Shown: positions 52,117-64,000 of the stretch, one piece after another
Layout of the letters: each line of letters begins with the position of its first letter
How positions within the stretch are numbered: position 1 is the first letter of the stretch
Source: Sternotherus odoratus
Lineage: Eukaryota; Chordata; Testudines; Kinosternidae
DNA: 64,000 nt
NCBI GenBank assembly: GCA_032164245.1
Contig: JAVMKO010000003.1
Location: 85,232,390-85,296,389 of the forward strand
Reading direction: 5' to 3'
Notes under the pieces: model-generated
Seen by the model: the letters and a program-made list of their open reading frames with translations, nothing else
Database searches by the model: none
Told to the model about the DNA's origin: nothing
Program-made: the position numbers and the translations under genes

Positions 52117-52445
52117 CTTAGAGAGTTTACACCAAAATAGATGCAAATCAAATATGGAACCCCAACTTAGAGCTTAAAACAGTTCCAAGTCCTAGATTGT
52201 TTCTCCTCTAAGAAGTCACTTTCTCCTTCCTCAGCTCATCTCCCTGTTGTGTTCCTTGTTCAATAAGGATGTCCATAAATAGAACAGAGGATTGTTGATA
52301 TTCCAATGAGAGCTCTTCACACTGATCCACTACAGCAGATCTTTAGGGATCAGATCTGTAGAAAAAATATATAGGTTTCAGCCTCTGGGATTCTTAGGAA
52401 GAAGCCCTTGAGGTCTTCACCAAAGAACAACCTTTTATCATTTGG
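52117..52445. other. Intron sequence, no recognised feature
   Basis: Nothing identified. Confidence 0.5.
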
Positions 52446-52453
52446 CTCTAAGC

Positions 52454-53031
52454 CAGAGGTGGGCAAACTTTTTGGCCCGAGGGCCACATTGGGGCTGCAA
52501 AACTGTACGGAGGGCCGGGTAGGGAAGACTGTGCCTCCCCAAACAGCCTGACCCCCACCCCTTATGCACCCCCTCCCACTTCCTGCCCCCTCAGAACCTC
52601 CAAACCATCCAATCCTCCCTACTCCTTGCCCTCTGAACACCCCCTCCCAAGCCCCCTGCCCCTAAATGCCCCCCAGGATCCCACCTCCTATCCAACCCAC
52701 CCTGCTCCCTGTCCCCTGACTTCCCCAACCCCAATCCACACTCCCACCTCTTGACAGGCCCCCACAGGACTCCCACACCTCATCTAAACTCCATCCCCGT
52801 TCCCTGACTGCCCCCCCCCCCGAGACCTTCTGCTCCTTATCCAACCCTCCTGGTTCCCTTACCACGCTGCTGCACTGATCCGTGGGAGCGCGCAGCCCCA
52901 GCCCCCAGAGTGCGGTGACGAGGCTCCAGTGGAGGGGAGACAGTACGGGACAGAGGACAAACTAGCCTCCCCATCCAGGAGCTCAGGGGCCAGGCAGGAC
53001 GGTCCTGCGGGCTGTAGTTTGCCCACCCTTG
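52454..53031. mobile_element. hAT element, CAGAGGTGGGCAAAC type
   Basis: 578 bp; left CAGAGGTGGGCAAACTTTTT and right AGTTTGCCCACCCTTG are inverted copies; GGCCCGAGGGCCACATTGG near the left is typical. Imperfect 8-bp duplications CTCTAAGC / CTCTATTC lie at 52446-52453 and 53032-53039 (6 of 8). The interior is strongly C-rich on the plus strand. Glycine-rich minus-strand frames are compositional. Confidence 0.85.
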
Positions 53032-53039
53032 CTCTATTC

Positions 53040-53633
53040 TCTCCCCAAGCTGAGTGAATACTGCACTTTAAAGATATTTCTCTACAAATAGCAGGGATAC
53101 TAAACGTTAATCAGCTGTCAGTATTTTACCACAATATAGGAAGCGTACCTTCTAAATACAAAGCACCCACGCATCTCCCAATCAGGCCACCAACTATACT
53201 AACAGAAAAACACTTGTAGCTAGGGTAATGTAGCAACACAGTTAATAGAAACTATCAAGAACACAAGAGGGAAGAAACTTGGAATGGATGTTCCAAAGCT
53301 GTGGTGGGAAAAGAAAAGCCCCATTTACAACCACTGATTGGAATCACAATTGGTGTGCAAGGTCCTAATGTTACACTGTCACCTAACGCAAATTTTTTGT
53401 GGGGATCTGCAGTAAGTTTCAGAAAGGAGAATACTTTATTATTTGGGACAAAGCATACAACAATAATCCCTATATTGTCTTTTATGTATGGCAGAGTTTC
53501 CACATACGTTAAGAATTGTACACATGGACATACCATATGATCAAGAAACTCAAGTTGTACATGTCATGACCATACAATACTTAATTTACATTTTTAAAAA
53601 GAGATAGGCATACTTTGAAAGCCAGTAAATATA
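53040..53633. other. Intron sequence, no recognised feature
   Basis: The overlapping frames 53255-53536 and 53301-53540 lie on opposite strands and have no family motif. Confidence 0.45.
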
Positions 53634-54800
53634 AGAAAATAAGAATGGCCATCCTGGGTCAGACCAAAGGTCTATCAAGCCCAGTATCCTGTCTACTGAT
53701 AGTGGCCAATGCGAGTGAACCTAACAGCTAATAATCAACTGATCTCTCTCCTGCCATCCATCACCACCCTCTGACGAACAGAGGCTAGGGACTCCATTCC
53801 TTATTCATCCTGGCTAATAGCCATTAATGGACTTAACCTCCATGAATTTATCCAGGTCTTTAAATCCTGTTATATCCTAGCCTTCACAACCTCCTCAGGC
53901 AAGGAGTTCCACAGTTTGACTGTGCTCTGTGTGAAGAGCAACTTTCTTTTATTTGTTTTAAACCTGCTACCCATTAATTTAATTTGGTGGCCCCTAGTTC
54001 TTATACTATGAGAACAAGCAAATAACTTTTCCTTATTCACTTTCTCCACACGACTCATGATTTTATATACCTCTATCATATCTCCCCTTAGTCTCCTCTT
54101 TCCAAGTTGAAAAGTCCTAGCCTCTAATCTCTCCTCATATGGGACCCATTCCAAACCCCTAATCATTTTAGTTGCCCTTCTCTAAACCTTTTCTAAGGCC
54201 AATATATCTTTTTTGAGATGAGGAGACCACATCTGTATGCAGTATTCAAGATGTGAGCGCACCATAGATTTATACAAAGGCAACAAGATATTCTCCATTT
54301 TATTCTCTATCCCTTTTTTAATGATTCCTAACATCCTGTATGCTTTTTTGACTGCTGCTGCACACTGCGTGGATGTCTTCAGAGAACTATCCACGAGGAC
54401 TCCAAGATCTTTTTCCTGATTAGTTGTAGCTAAATTAGCCCCCATCATATTGTATGTATTGTTGGGGTTATTTTTTCCAATATGCATTATATTTATCCAC
54501 ATTAAATTTCATTTGCCATTTTGTTGCCCAAAGTTTTGTGAGATATTTTTGAAGTTCTTCACAGTCTGCTATCTTGAGCAGTTAAGCATCATCTGCAAAC
54601 TTTGCCACCTCACTGTTTACCCCCTTCTCCAGATCATTTATGAATAAGATGAATAGGATTGGTCCTAGGACTGACCTTTGGGGTACACCACTAGTTACCC
54701 CTCTCCATTTTTAAAATTTACCATTTATTCCTACCCTTTGTTCCCTGTTTTTTAACCAGCTCTCAATCCATGAAAGGATCTCCCTCTTATCCCATGACAA
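53634..54800 (-). mobile_element. CR1-group LINE, 3' part with pol remnant
   Basis: Minus-strand pol C-terminus is readable in two frames. 54182-54502 contains NQEKDLGVLVDSSLKTSTQC, KKAYRMLGIIKKGIENKMEN and MVRSHLEYCIQMWSPHLKKD. 53870-54166 contains LGKRRLRGDMIEVYKIMSRV and STVKLWNSLPEEVVKA. This is the reverse-transcriptase thumb/connection and tail of CR1-type LINEs. It ends with the 3' UTR (plus strand GAATGGCCATCCTGGGTCAG). Upstream (54510-54800) the reverse transcriptase decays. One frameshift separates the two frames near 54170. Confidence 0.92.
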
Positions 54801-55416
54801 CTTAATTTACTTAGTCAAAAAATTGACATGTGTTAAGCCTGATTGCTTGGATGTGTATATATACTTTAACTAGAAGTGTAGCAATTTTGGAAGTGCAGCT
54901 GCAGCTCCTGTGAAATTACATTAAATGCCACCATTTGGGATCCAGGCAGCAGATTATAAATGTTTAAAAGCTTAGCTTGATTGGAAATAATTAGGATTGT
55001 AGTATCAATTATGAACACTTTTTTTTTTTTTTTAAGTTTTTTTTTTTAAAAAAGAGAACGAACCTACATAAACCAAACCAAGCTTTCATATGACCCCCTC
55101 ACAACAAGCCATTACGCCCATTCTCCCTTCCCACTCAATACTTGGTCAGTTATTCGTAATATTTCCAGACTTAGATTTTAAGCAGATTTGAGCAGAAAAC
55201 CTGTCTCACACCTCAGGTACCACACACACTTACAAATACCACATAACTGAAATAAATAATTAAGTTTTCATATATTTAGTAACAGTTGCATGAATTTGTT
55301 TTAAAGAAGCTAATCCAAAACAATAGTGTAGTAATGCTAGTGGGACCGACAACACTGTGATGGCCCCATACCTTGAATAAAAAAACAAACAAAAATATCA
55401 CTGAAGTTTTAGTTAC
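54801..55416. other. Intron sequence with T homopolymers
   Basis: T runs of 13 and 11 near 55020-55048; otherwise unrecognised. Confidence 0.6.
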
Positions 55417-55613
55417 CTGTTGATCTGTTGGTGTACGTTGCTGGACTGCATCATGACTCACAGAGCCTTTTTTTACTTGAACCCGGCCGGGTGGGGGAGG
55501 AATTACACCTGAATATGGGGCTGAGTTATCAGCATCTGAAGAATACAAAGCTGTGTGTCTTAATTCCTGTTCATTCTTTGGACCAACAAATCTGGGTAGA
55601 GGGAGGTCCTTTA
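55417..55613 (-). CDS. REPS1: REPS1 exon b: linker after EH domain 1
   Basis: 197 nt; with the carried-over base it gives 66 codons, starting [17 protein letters not shown] and ending RTPTDQQ, phase 0. It contains a proline tract (GVIPPPPGR) followed by [14 protein letters not shown]. This is low-complexity, presumably disordered linker between the two EH domains. The acceptor is ttaacag and the donor is gtaact. Several substitutions relative to the mammalian protein cluster in the Ser/Asp-rich middle, as expected for unstructured sequence. The preceding intron contains a C-rich minisatellite element and MITEs. Confidence 0.95.
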
Positions 55614-57425
55614 CTGTTAAAACAATGATATATATTAATAGTATAGGTATTTTTATTATACAAAAGAACACTTTAAAATGTAGTTCTGTTCTAAAAGATA
55701 CTATGGAATTTCATTTCTGTTGTCTCTCCATGACTTATGTACAGCGTTTGGAGCAATTTACAAGCAAATGCATCCCAAGGGTTTTTTTTTGGCTCCTGCT
55801 ATACCACTGTAAAATTCTACATCACAAATCCTGTTATACCCATGGAACCAAACAATTTTCTATAGGCTTCCATGCATGAAAGGCAACAAATTTGGTTCCA
55901 CAATTGTGATTTAGTTTATTCTACTGATATGCAAGAAAGAATTCAGTTCATTCTTGCATAGCTATATAGGCTTGTTAATTATACTTTCTATTACAGTTTT
56001 ACTTACTATATAAAATTTGATACATTACAAGTTCCAAGCATGATTGAAAAGTTCTTAAAAGTCTTTGCATTTAGGGTGCTTCACCTATAGACCTAGAAGT
56101 TAAAAACTTCACTAAATCATTTAAATATAACAATCCATATAGGGAGTAAAGTGGTGCCTTTATCTTCACAGTAGAAACCAAAATTTAGCCTTCGTTTCTC
56201 AAGACTTAGCTAAGTATTGCATAAACACATTTATTACTCATCCACTTTAATCTTGTTTCATCTTTTCTATATAAGTAGCGAGTAAGCTATTTTACTATCA
56301 TACAACCAAGAGATGTTCAGTTACACTCAGAGTTAACATCAGTTACAGTCAGAGGTAACAGTAATTTCATTATAAACCCATTTTTGAGGCTTACACATGC
56401 AACTTTACTAAGCTAAGAGATACAGTTTTACTCTGTCTCCCCCAGAATAAATTTTGTTACTAGGCAGAGCGAGAAATCTTCTCAAATAGCTCTGCCACCC
56501 CTCTGAATCCTGACCTGTAAATGGCCTTTCTAGTCCACTGCCAGTGATGTCAAATTATGCCATTTATTGTATAGCTTACTTGTAAAAAAAGTTAAGAACA
56601 TACACATTTGTAATCACAACTCATTGATGAGATAATTATCTAATTTTATGTGGATTAATTTTGCTGGTTCTTATAGCTGTTTTATTACATAAAAATTAAA
56701 TACACTAGTACTACTGACAGTCATTAAAAGTAAATTAAATTCTTCATACAATGTTAGTTATTGCATAGACTATTTTTTGTGTTGCTAAAGACTGAACATT
56801 AAGCATTCGAGCACTCTATATTTGAATATTACCCTTTGAATACATAATGCTTTAATAATTTTGTTAAACAACACCAAGGAACAACCCAGTTTAGTAAGTA
56901 GCATAATATGCTAACAGGGACAGAGTTCAAGCAAAACCTTGCACATTCTCACCTATCATGGACTCAGCATATTAAGAACAGCATGTTGTTCTCAGTGCTA
57001 AGATGGGGTGTGACCCATACTGAAAAAAATACCATTTAAAGCTCCAGATATTTCTCTTCAAACTTCCTCCCACCCCCACCTTGCCTTCATCCACAACAGC
57101 AAAGAAATTCAGTGTAAAATGACTTTGTCCTTTGATGTTGCAATACTTAGGGTTTGCATGCTCATTCAGAAACTGCTATATCTACATGACTAATCTCTAT
57201 CCCTCCCTGCCCAGTTTTTATTTTGGCAGAAGACAGTTTCCCACACCACGGTAACAGAACAAACAAGTGACATGAATTCACAGTGACTATCTGCTCATTT
57301 TATAATTCCCAATTAAGCAGTTATCTATGAAAATGTCTTTCCAAATTAAGCAGCAACCCAAAATTGACTTTGATATTTCCAGCACAGTAATTAAAGCAAC
57401 ACGAGTATTGTCATTTTATACAAAT
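55614..57425. other. Intron sequence, no recognised feature
   Basis: AT-rich intron. The frame 55553-55879 overlaps exon b in antisense and is a shadow. Confidence 0.55.
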
Positions 57426-58472
57426 ACTAGCAAAAGTGCCCGGCGTTGCTCGGGTCAGTCGGAGGTGGGGAGGGGGCAGACAGCTGAGCGAGTGCACGGT
57501 CCGTTGGATGGGGGCAGAGAGAAAACCCGACACCCCCACTTCACCCCCCCGACCAAACCCGACACCCCCACCTCACTTACCCCTCGACCAACCCCGACTC
57601 ACATTTTCAACCCGCCACCCAAACCCAACACCCCCACATCTCCCCCCTACCGACCCCAACACCCCCTGACCAACACGTACACCTCACCCCCCGTAGACCA
57701 AACCTGACACACCCACCTCACTTTCCCCCCCAACCAAACCGAACACCCCTACCTACCACCACAAACAAACCCGACACCCACACCTCACTTACCCCTCGAC
57801 CAACCCCGACTCACATTTTCACCCCCCCAACCAAACCCAACACCCCCACTTCACCCCCCCACCAACCGCAATACCCCCTGACCAACCCCAACACCCACCC
57901 CTCACCCCTCACCCACCCCGACACCTTCCCCCCCCCCCCAGACCAAACCCGACACCCCCCGGCTCACTTACCCCCCGACCAAACCCGACACCCCCACCTC
58001 ACCCCCCAACCAAACCCAGCACCCCTACCTTACCCCCCGACCAAACCCGACACCCCCACCTCACTTACCGTCCGACCAAACCCAACTCGGATCCGTCGTA
58101 GGTGGGGAGGGGGCACAGAGCTGAGGGATTCCGGGGTTCCGTTGGGAGGGGGGAGGGGCAGAGAGCTGAGGGGTTCCGGGGTTCCGTTGGAGGAGGGAGG
58201 GGCAGAGAGCTGAGCGAGTGCGGTGTCTGTTGGAGGGGGTATTATGACATCATAGCAACATAGCTGCCCAGCTGATGTGATTGGCCTTTAAAGACTTTCA
58301 CCACTGGGGGGCGTCAGAGGTGAGATTTGAAAATTTTTCGACCCTTACGACCATCAGGACCCCAAGACCTCTAACTGTACCAAATTTCAAGTCTCTAGCT
58401 CAAACGGTGCGGAAGGAGTTAGCTTACGTACATACATACATACACCATTTGACTTTTATATATATAGATTTA
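57426..58472 (+). mobile_element. Interspersed element with C-rich minisatellite
   Basis: Starts TAGCAAAAGTGCCCGGCGTT, GCTCGGGTC and ends AAGGAGTTAGCTTACGTACA, TACATACATACA, TTTTATATATATAGATT. These ends recur together in many animal genomes as one repeat family, which I cannot name with confidence. Between them lies a C-rich tandem array, then three units around GGCAGAGAGCTGAG(G/C)G and a conserved-looking stretch 58230-58440. Confidence 0.6.
57525..58085 (+). repeat. C-rich minisatellite (CCCGACACCCCCACCTCACTTACC)
   Basis: Irregular units of roughly 30-45 bp built on GACCAAACCCGACACCCC followed by CACCTCACTTACCCC, with at least a dozen partial copies. The minus strand is G-rich. Open frames here are repetitive Pro/Thr-rich and compositional. 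Confidence 0.88.
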
Positions 58473-58814
58473 AGAGCCATATATTACATGTCCAGAAGTA
58501 CTTAACTATAAGTGTTTTGATCTCTCTCTGAACTAATCAATTGGCTGAGACAAGAGTTATGTTTGGTAGACACTAACATTAAGGAGCAGAGAAAGATGAA
58601 TGAGTGAAAAAGTGAAAGGGGGAAAATGAGGAAAAGAAAATGTGAAAAGAAATAAATGAAAGAATAAGGAAGGATAGTTAGTGAAAAGAGGAGGAAAAAG
58701 GCAGGTGGGAGTAAGGAGATAAAAGTGGAGGAGAATGTCTTCAGAGGATGTAACTTCTAAGACAGTCATTCATTTTGCACAGAGAAAAAATTAAGGGAAC
58801 ATCAGTCCCAGCAC
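58473..58814. other. Purine-rich intron stretch
   Basis: GGAAAA/GAGGAAAAAGG-type purine-rich sequence from 58590 to 58740; no gene. Confidence 0.6.
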
Positions 58815-59035
58815 TTAGGGGTATGTGTACAATAAAAACACTGTCGTGGTTTAGCTGCAGCACTTCAGCATAGGCACTACCTATGTCGATGAAAAGGCTG
58901 CTTCTGTCAGCGTAGGGAATCTACCTTCCTGAGAAGCTAAGCAGTATCTAGATCAAAGGAAGAATTCTTCCACTGACCTAGCACTGTCTACACTGGAGTT
59001 ACGTTGGATTTCACCCTCCTAAGACACTCAGGGTA
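58815..59035. mobile_element. GTCTACACT-type MITE, first of two adjacent copies
   Basis: GGGGTATGTGTACAATAAAA, TTTAGCTGCAGCACTTCAGC, ACTATGTCGATG-like words and CACTGTCTACACTGGAGTTA. The right part merges with the next copy. Confidence 0.5.
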
Positions 59036-59375
59036 TGTCTTCACTACCTGCTGGATTGGCAGGTAGTGATCAATCTTTCGGCGATCGATTTATTGCGTCT
59101 CATTAAGACACGATAAATCGATCGCCAACGGTGCTCCCGCCAACTCCAGAACTCCAGCTCGCCGAGAGGCGCAAGCTGAAGTCGACGGGGGGAGCCCACT
59201 GCTGACCACTGCCGCCGTGAGGACGACAGGTAAGTCGGCTGAAGATCCGTCGACTTCAGCTACATTATTCACATAGCTGAAGCTGTGTTATCTTCAGTAT
59301 CCTGCGTATCCTCCCCCTACTGTAGACCAGCCCATAGTTAAGCCAACTTAATTTTCTAGTGTAGACCAGACCTCA
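59036..59375. mobile_element. GTCTACACT-type MITE, second copy
   Basis: Left end GGGTATGTCTTCACTACC and right end CTAGTGTAGACCAGACC, inverted with mismatches. The interior has ATCGATTTATTGCGTC with its complement GACACGATAAATCGATCG, plus paired GTCGACTTCAGC words. About 340 bp. Confidence 0.62.
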
Positions 59376-61043
59376 CTAGTGTAGACTCAGCACAGGTCAG
59401 CAGATAACAATGGCGTGGAGGAGGGTTGACACCACAACTATTTTTTATGCTAGTGAGTTATTGGGTTTGATAAGATTTTCAAGACCTCCTGTAACCCATG
59501 ATTTTCTTTAACTGGTTCAAACAACTCCTAAATAATTAAAAATGTTTACAGTGTTTCTGACATGAATGAATCAGTGCAATATATTCTATCAGAGAGCTGC
59601 AAAGGCAGTTTATTAATTTAAATTAGCTTTTGCAGTGTTTTGGAAATAATCCCCTTGGACAGAATCTTTAGTTTGTTTTCTCCCAAAAAGGTGAGGTTGT
59701 ATATTTCGTCTTTATTTCTTGCTATTATAATTGTCCTTTTTACTGGGACATCTCCTTTTCAATCAACATCTCATTTAATACTAAAAAAGCATTTCATAGT
59801 AACAATCAAAATAATTCAAGTTACCTGAAAACTAAAAAGCCGCCAGGTATCTAATCACCTTTGTCAGATTTTAGTCTGGTACATTCATCTCAGCATTAGC
59901 ACCATGTAACAAATTTTATTTTATCATGTATTAACAGAGTTGAGCGGTTTATTTTTCCCCAATTACCTGCTAATACCATCAGTGGTATTCTTAATAAGTG
60001 CAAGAGATTTATGTTCTTAAAAGGCCACTTAATTATTTGGAACACCCAGAGGAATAACTAAAGGAGAAAATTACAATTAAATAGTGGAATGATCAAGCCA
60101 ATGCTAAGCACAGAAAACTGGTCCATGGCCTTACCATCTGCTACTTCCAATACTGTTCCTTTCCACTACTTAAAAGAGCATGTGCAGTAACTGTACTTAT
60201 ATTTTTGTGCAGGCACATGCAAGTTATTATTTACATATTTACTGTTAAGACCAATCTGAATTTAACTAGAATAGCAATTATTTTGTCAAATATTTCATCC
60301 CAACAAATGTTGGTTTCAGGTTCACCTGAATAAGTTTGTGTATATCCTTACCAAAAAGGATAATTTTGTGTGCTGTTAATTAGGAGCATATATGGATTCT
60401 ATTAAGGCCACATGGATCCTACAGCCATGGAATTTGTCAGGGAAGTCCCCCAGTTATAACACTGTGCTCCAGTCTAAGATCAACACAGAATCTCAACTCA
60501 AGGAGATGATACGCCACTCCTGCATCTTCCCAGAACCTCAGCTGCTCTGCAGCCCCTAAGTTAGTACAGGACAGCTCTGAGGATCTGTTTAAGTTAGGGC
60601 AGCATTAGAGATTGTTGTATGAGCTACAGCACTGCTTGGATTCACATCACTGGGTGCAGCACTGGAATCCCACTCCTCACGTGTCCCTTCCAGCACAACA
60701 CCTATGCCAGGGCTTGTGAGAGGATCATCAGAAGGCAGCCTGACAGTCATTACTCCAATGCCTGCATATGGAGAGTCCAGGCCTGGCTATACACAGCGCT
60801 TAGAGCTCTTTTACACCACTTCATCCCTTTTACCCCATCAAGTTTTCACCACATAATCTTATTTTAAGACATCATAAGAAACTTTGCTCTAGTCCCCCTG
60901 GTTGAAAAACCCTCAAACACATGAGTCCAGTCAGATGGCTGGACATTTAACAGCCCTCTTAGAATTGGTATGCTAATATACATTTTTTTTTCTTTTCTTT
61001 CTTTGTGTGTGTATAAATGCATCTTACTTCTGTTCCATTCTAT
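59376..61043. other. Intron sequence, no recognised feature
   Basis: No gene or named repeat; the frame 60619-60867 has no recognisable motif. Confidence 0.5.
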
Positions 61044-61130
61044 GCATCCCATGAAGTGAGCTATAGCCCATGAAAGCTTATGCTGAAATAAACTAGTTAG
61101 TGTCTAAGGTGCTACAAGTATTCCTCGCTT
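61044..61130 (-). mobile_element. Short retroelement family fragment (AGTGAGCTATAGCCCATGAAAG)
   Basis: ATGCATCCCATGAAGTGAGC, TATAGCCCATGAAAGCTTAT and TTAGTGTCTAAGGTGCTACA are the hairpin-bearing part of the same family as at 38909, with a different stem sequence. The distal GACTAACACGGCTACC half is missing. Confidence 0.75.

Positions 61131-64000
<2,870 letters not shown>

Noticed and set aside
53255..53540. Frames of 93 and 79 codons on opposite strands
   Set aside because: They overlap each other almost fully, with no motif and no splice context.
57327..57707. Pro/Thr-rich frame of 126 codons
   Set aside because: Product of the C-rich minisatellite.

Overview
The window is vertebrate nuclear DNA, almost certainly from a non-avian reptile and most likely a turtle. 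It is AT-rich and intron-dominated. It carries several old CR1 LINE copies, a 5S-rRNA-headed SINE, DIRS-type tyrosine-recombinase retroelement remnants, a reptile-type short repeat family (head GTAGCCGTGTTAGTCTG) and very many hAT, Tigger and other short DNA transposons. Naming a turtle is inference from this repeat mix; the vertebrate assignment rests on the gene.

The only host gene I can support is REPS1 (RalBP1-associated EPS15-homology domain protein 1), on the minus strand. Eleven consecutive internal coding exons lie between 62224 and 10133, all with GT-AG borders and a continuous reading frame (1375 nt, 458 codons plus one base). They start inside the first EH domain, pass through the proline/serine linker, a complete second EH domain with an intact EF-hand calcium loop, and end in the Ser/Thr/Pro-rich region after it. 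The first coding exon (beyond 64000) and the C-terminal exons (below position 1) are outside the window, so no promoter, start codon, stop codon or poly(A) signal of the gene is present.

Layout: 1-1876 is an internally deleted DIRS-like element (minus strand) with foldback termini. 1877-10132 is the intron after the last visible exon, with a Tigger, a CR1, several hAT copies and a complete 5S SINE. 10133-14712 holds three exons. 14713-28719 holds one exon plus a solo LTR, MITEs and MIR-like repeats. 28720-31008 is the compact exon cluster encoding EH domain 2. 31009-42150 and 42305-55416 are two long introns loaded with transposons: a BED-finger transposase remnant, a hAT element expanded by a 58-61 bp minisatellite, a hAT element with very long inverted repeats, twin-inverted short retroelement insertions and another CR1. 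55417-62224 holds two exons and a C-rich minisatellite-bearing element; above 62224 lies the next intron.

The most unusual features are the DIRS remnants, the short retroelement family whose conserved hairpin resembles a hammerhead ribozyme core (including one insertion arranged as an inverted dimer between target duplications), the minisatellite inside a hAT element with perfect 8-bp target duplications, and the hAT element whose inverted repeats seem to carry the transposase C-terminal coding segment at both ends. No CRISPR array, operon or prokaryotic feature is present.
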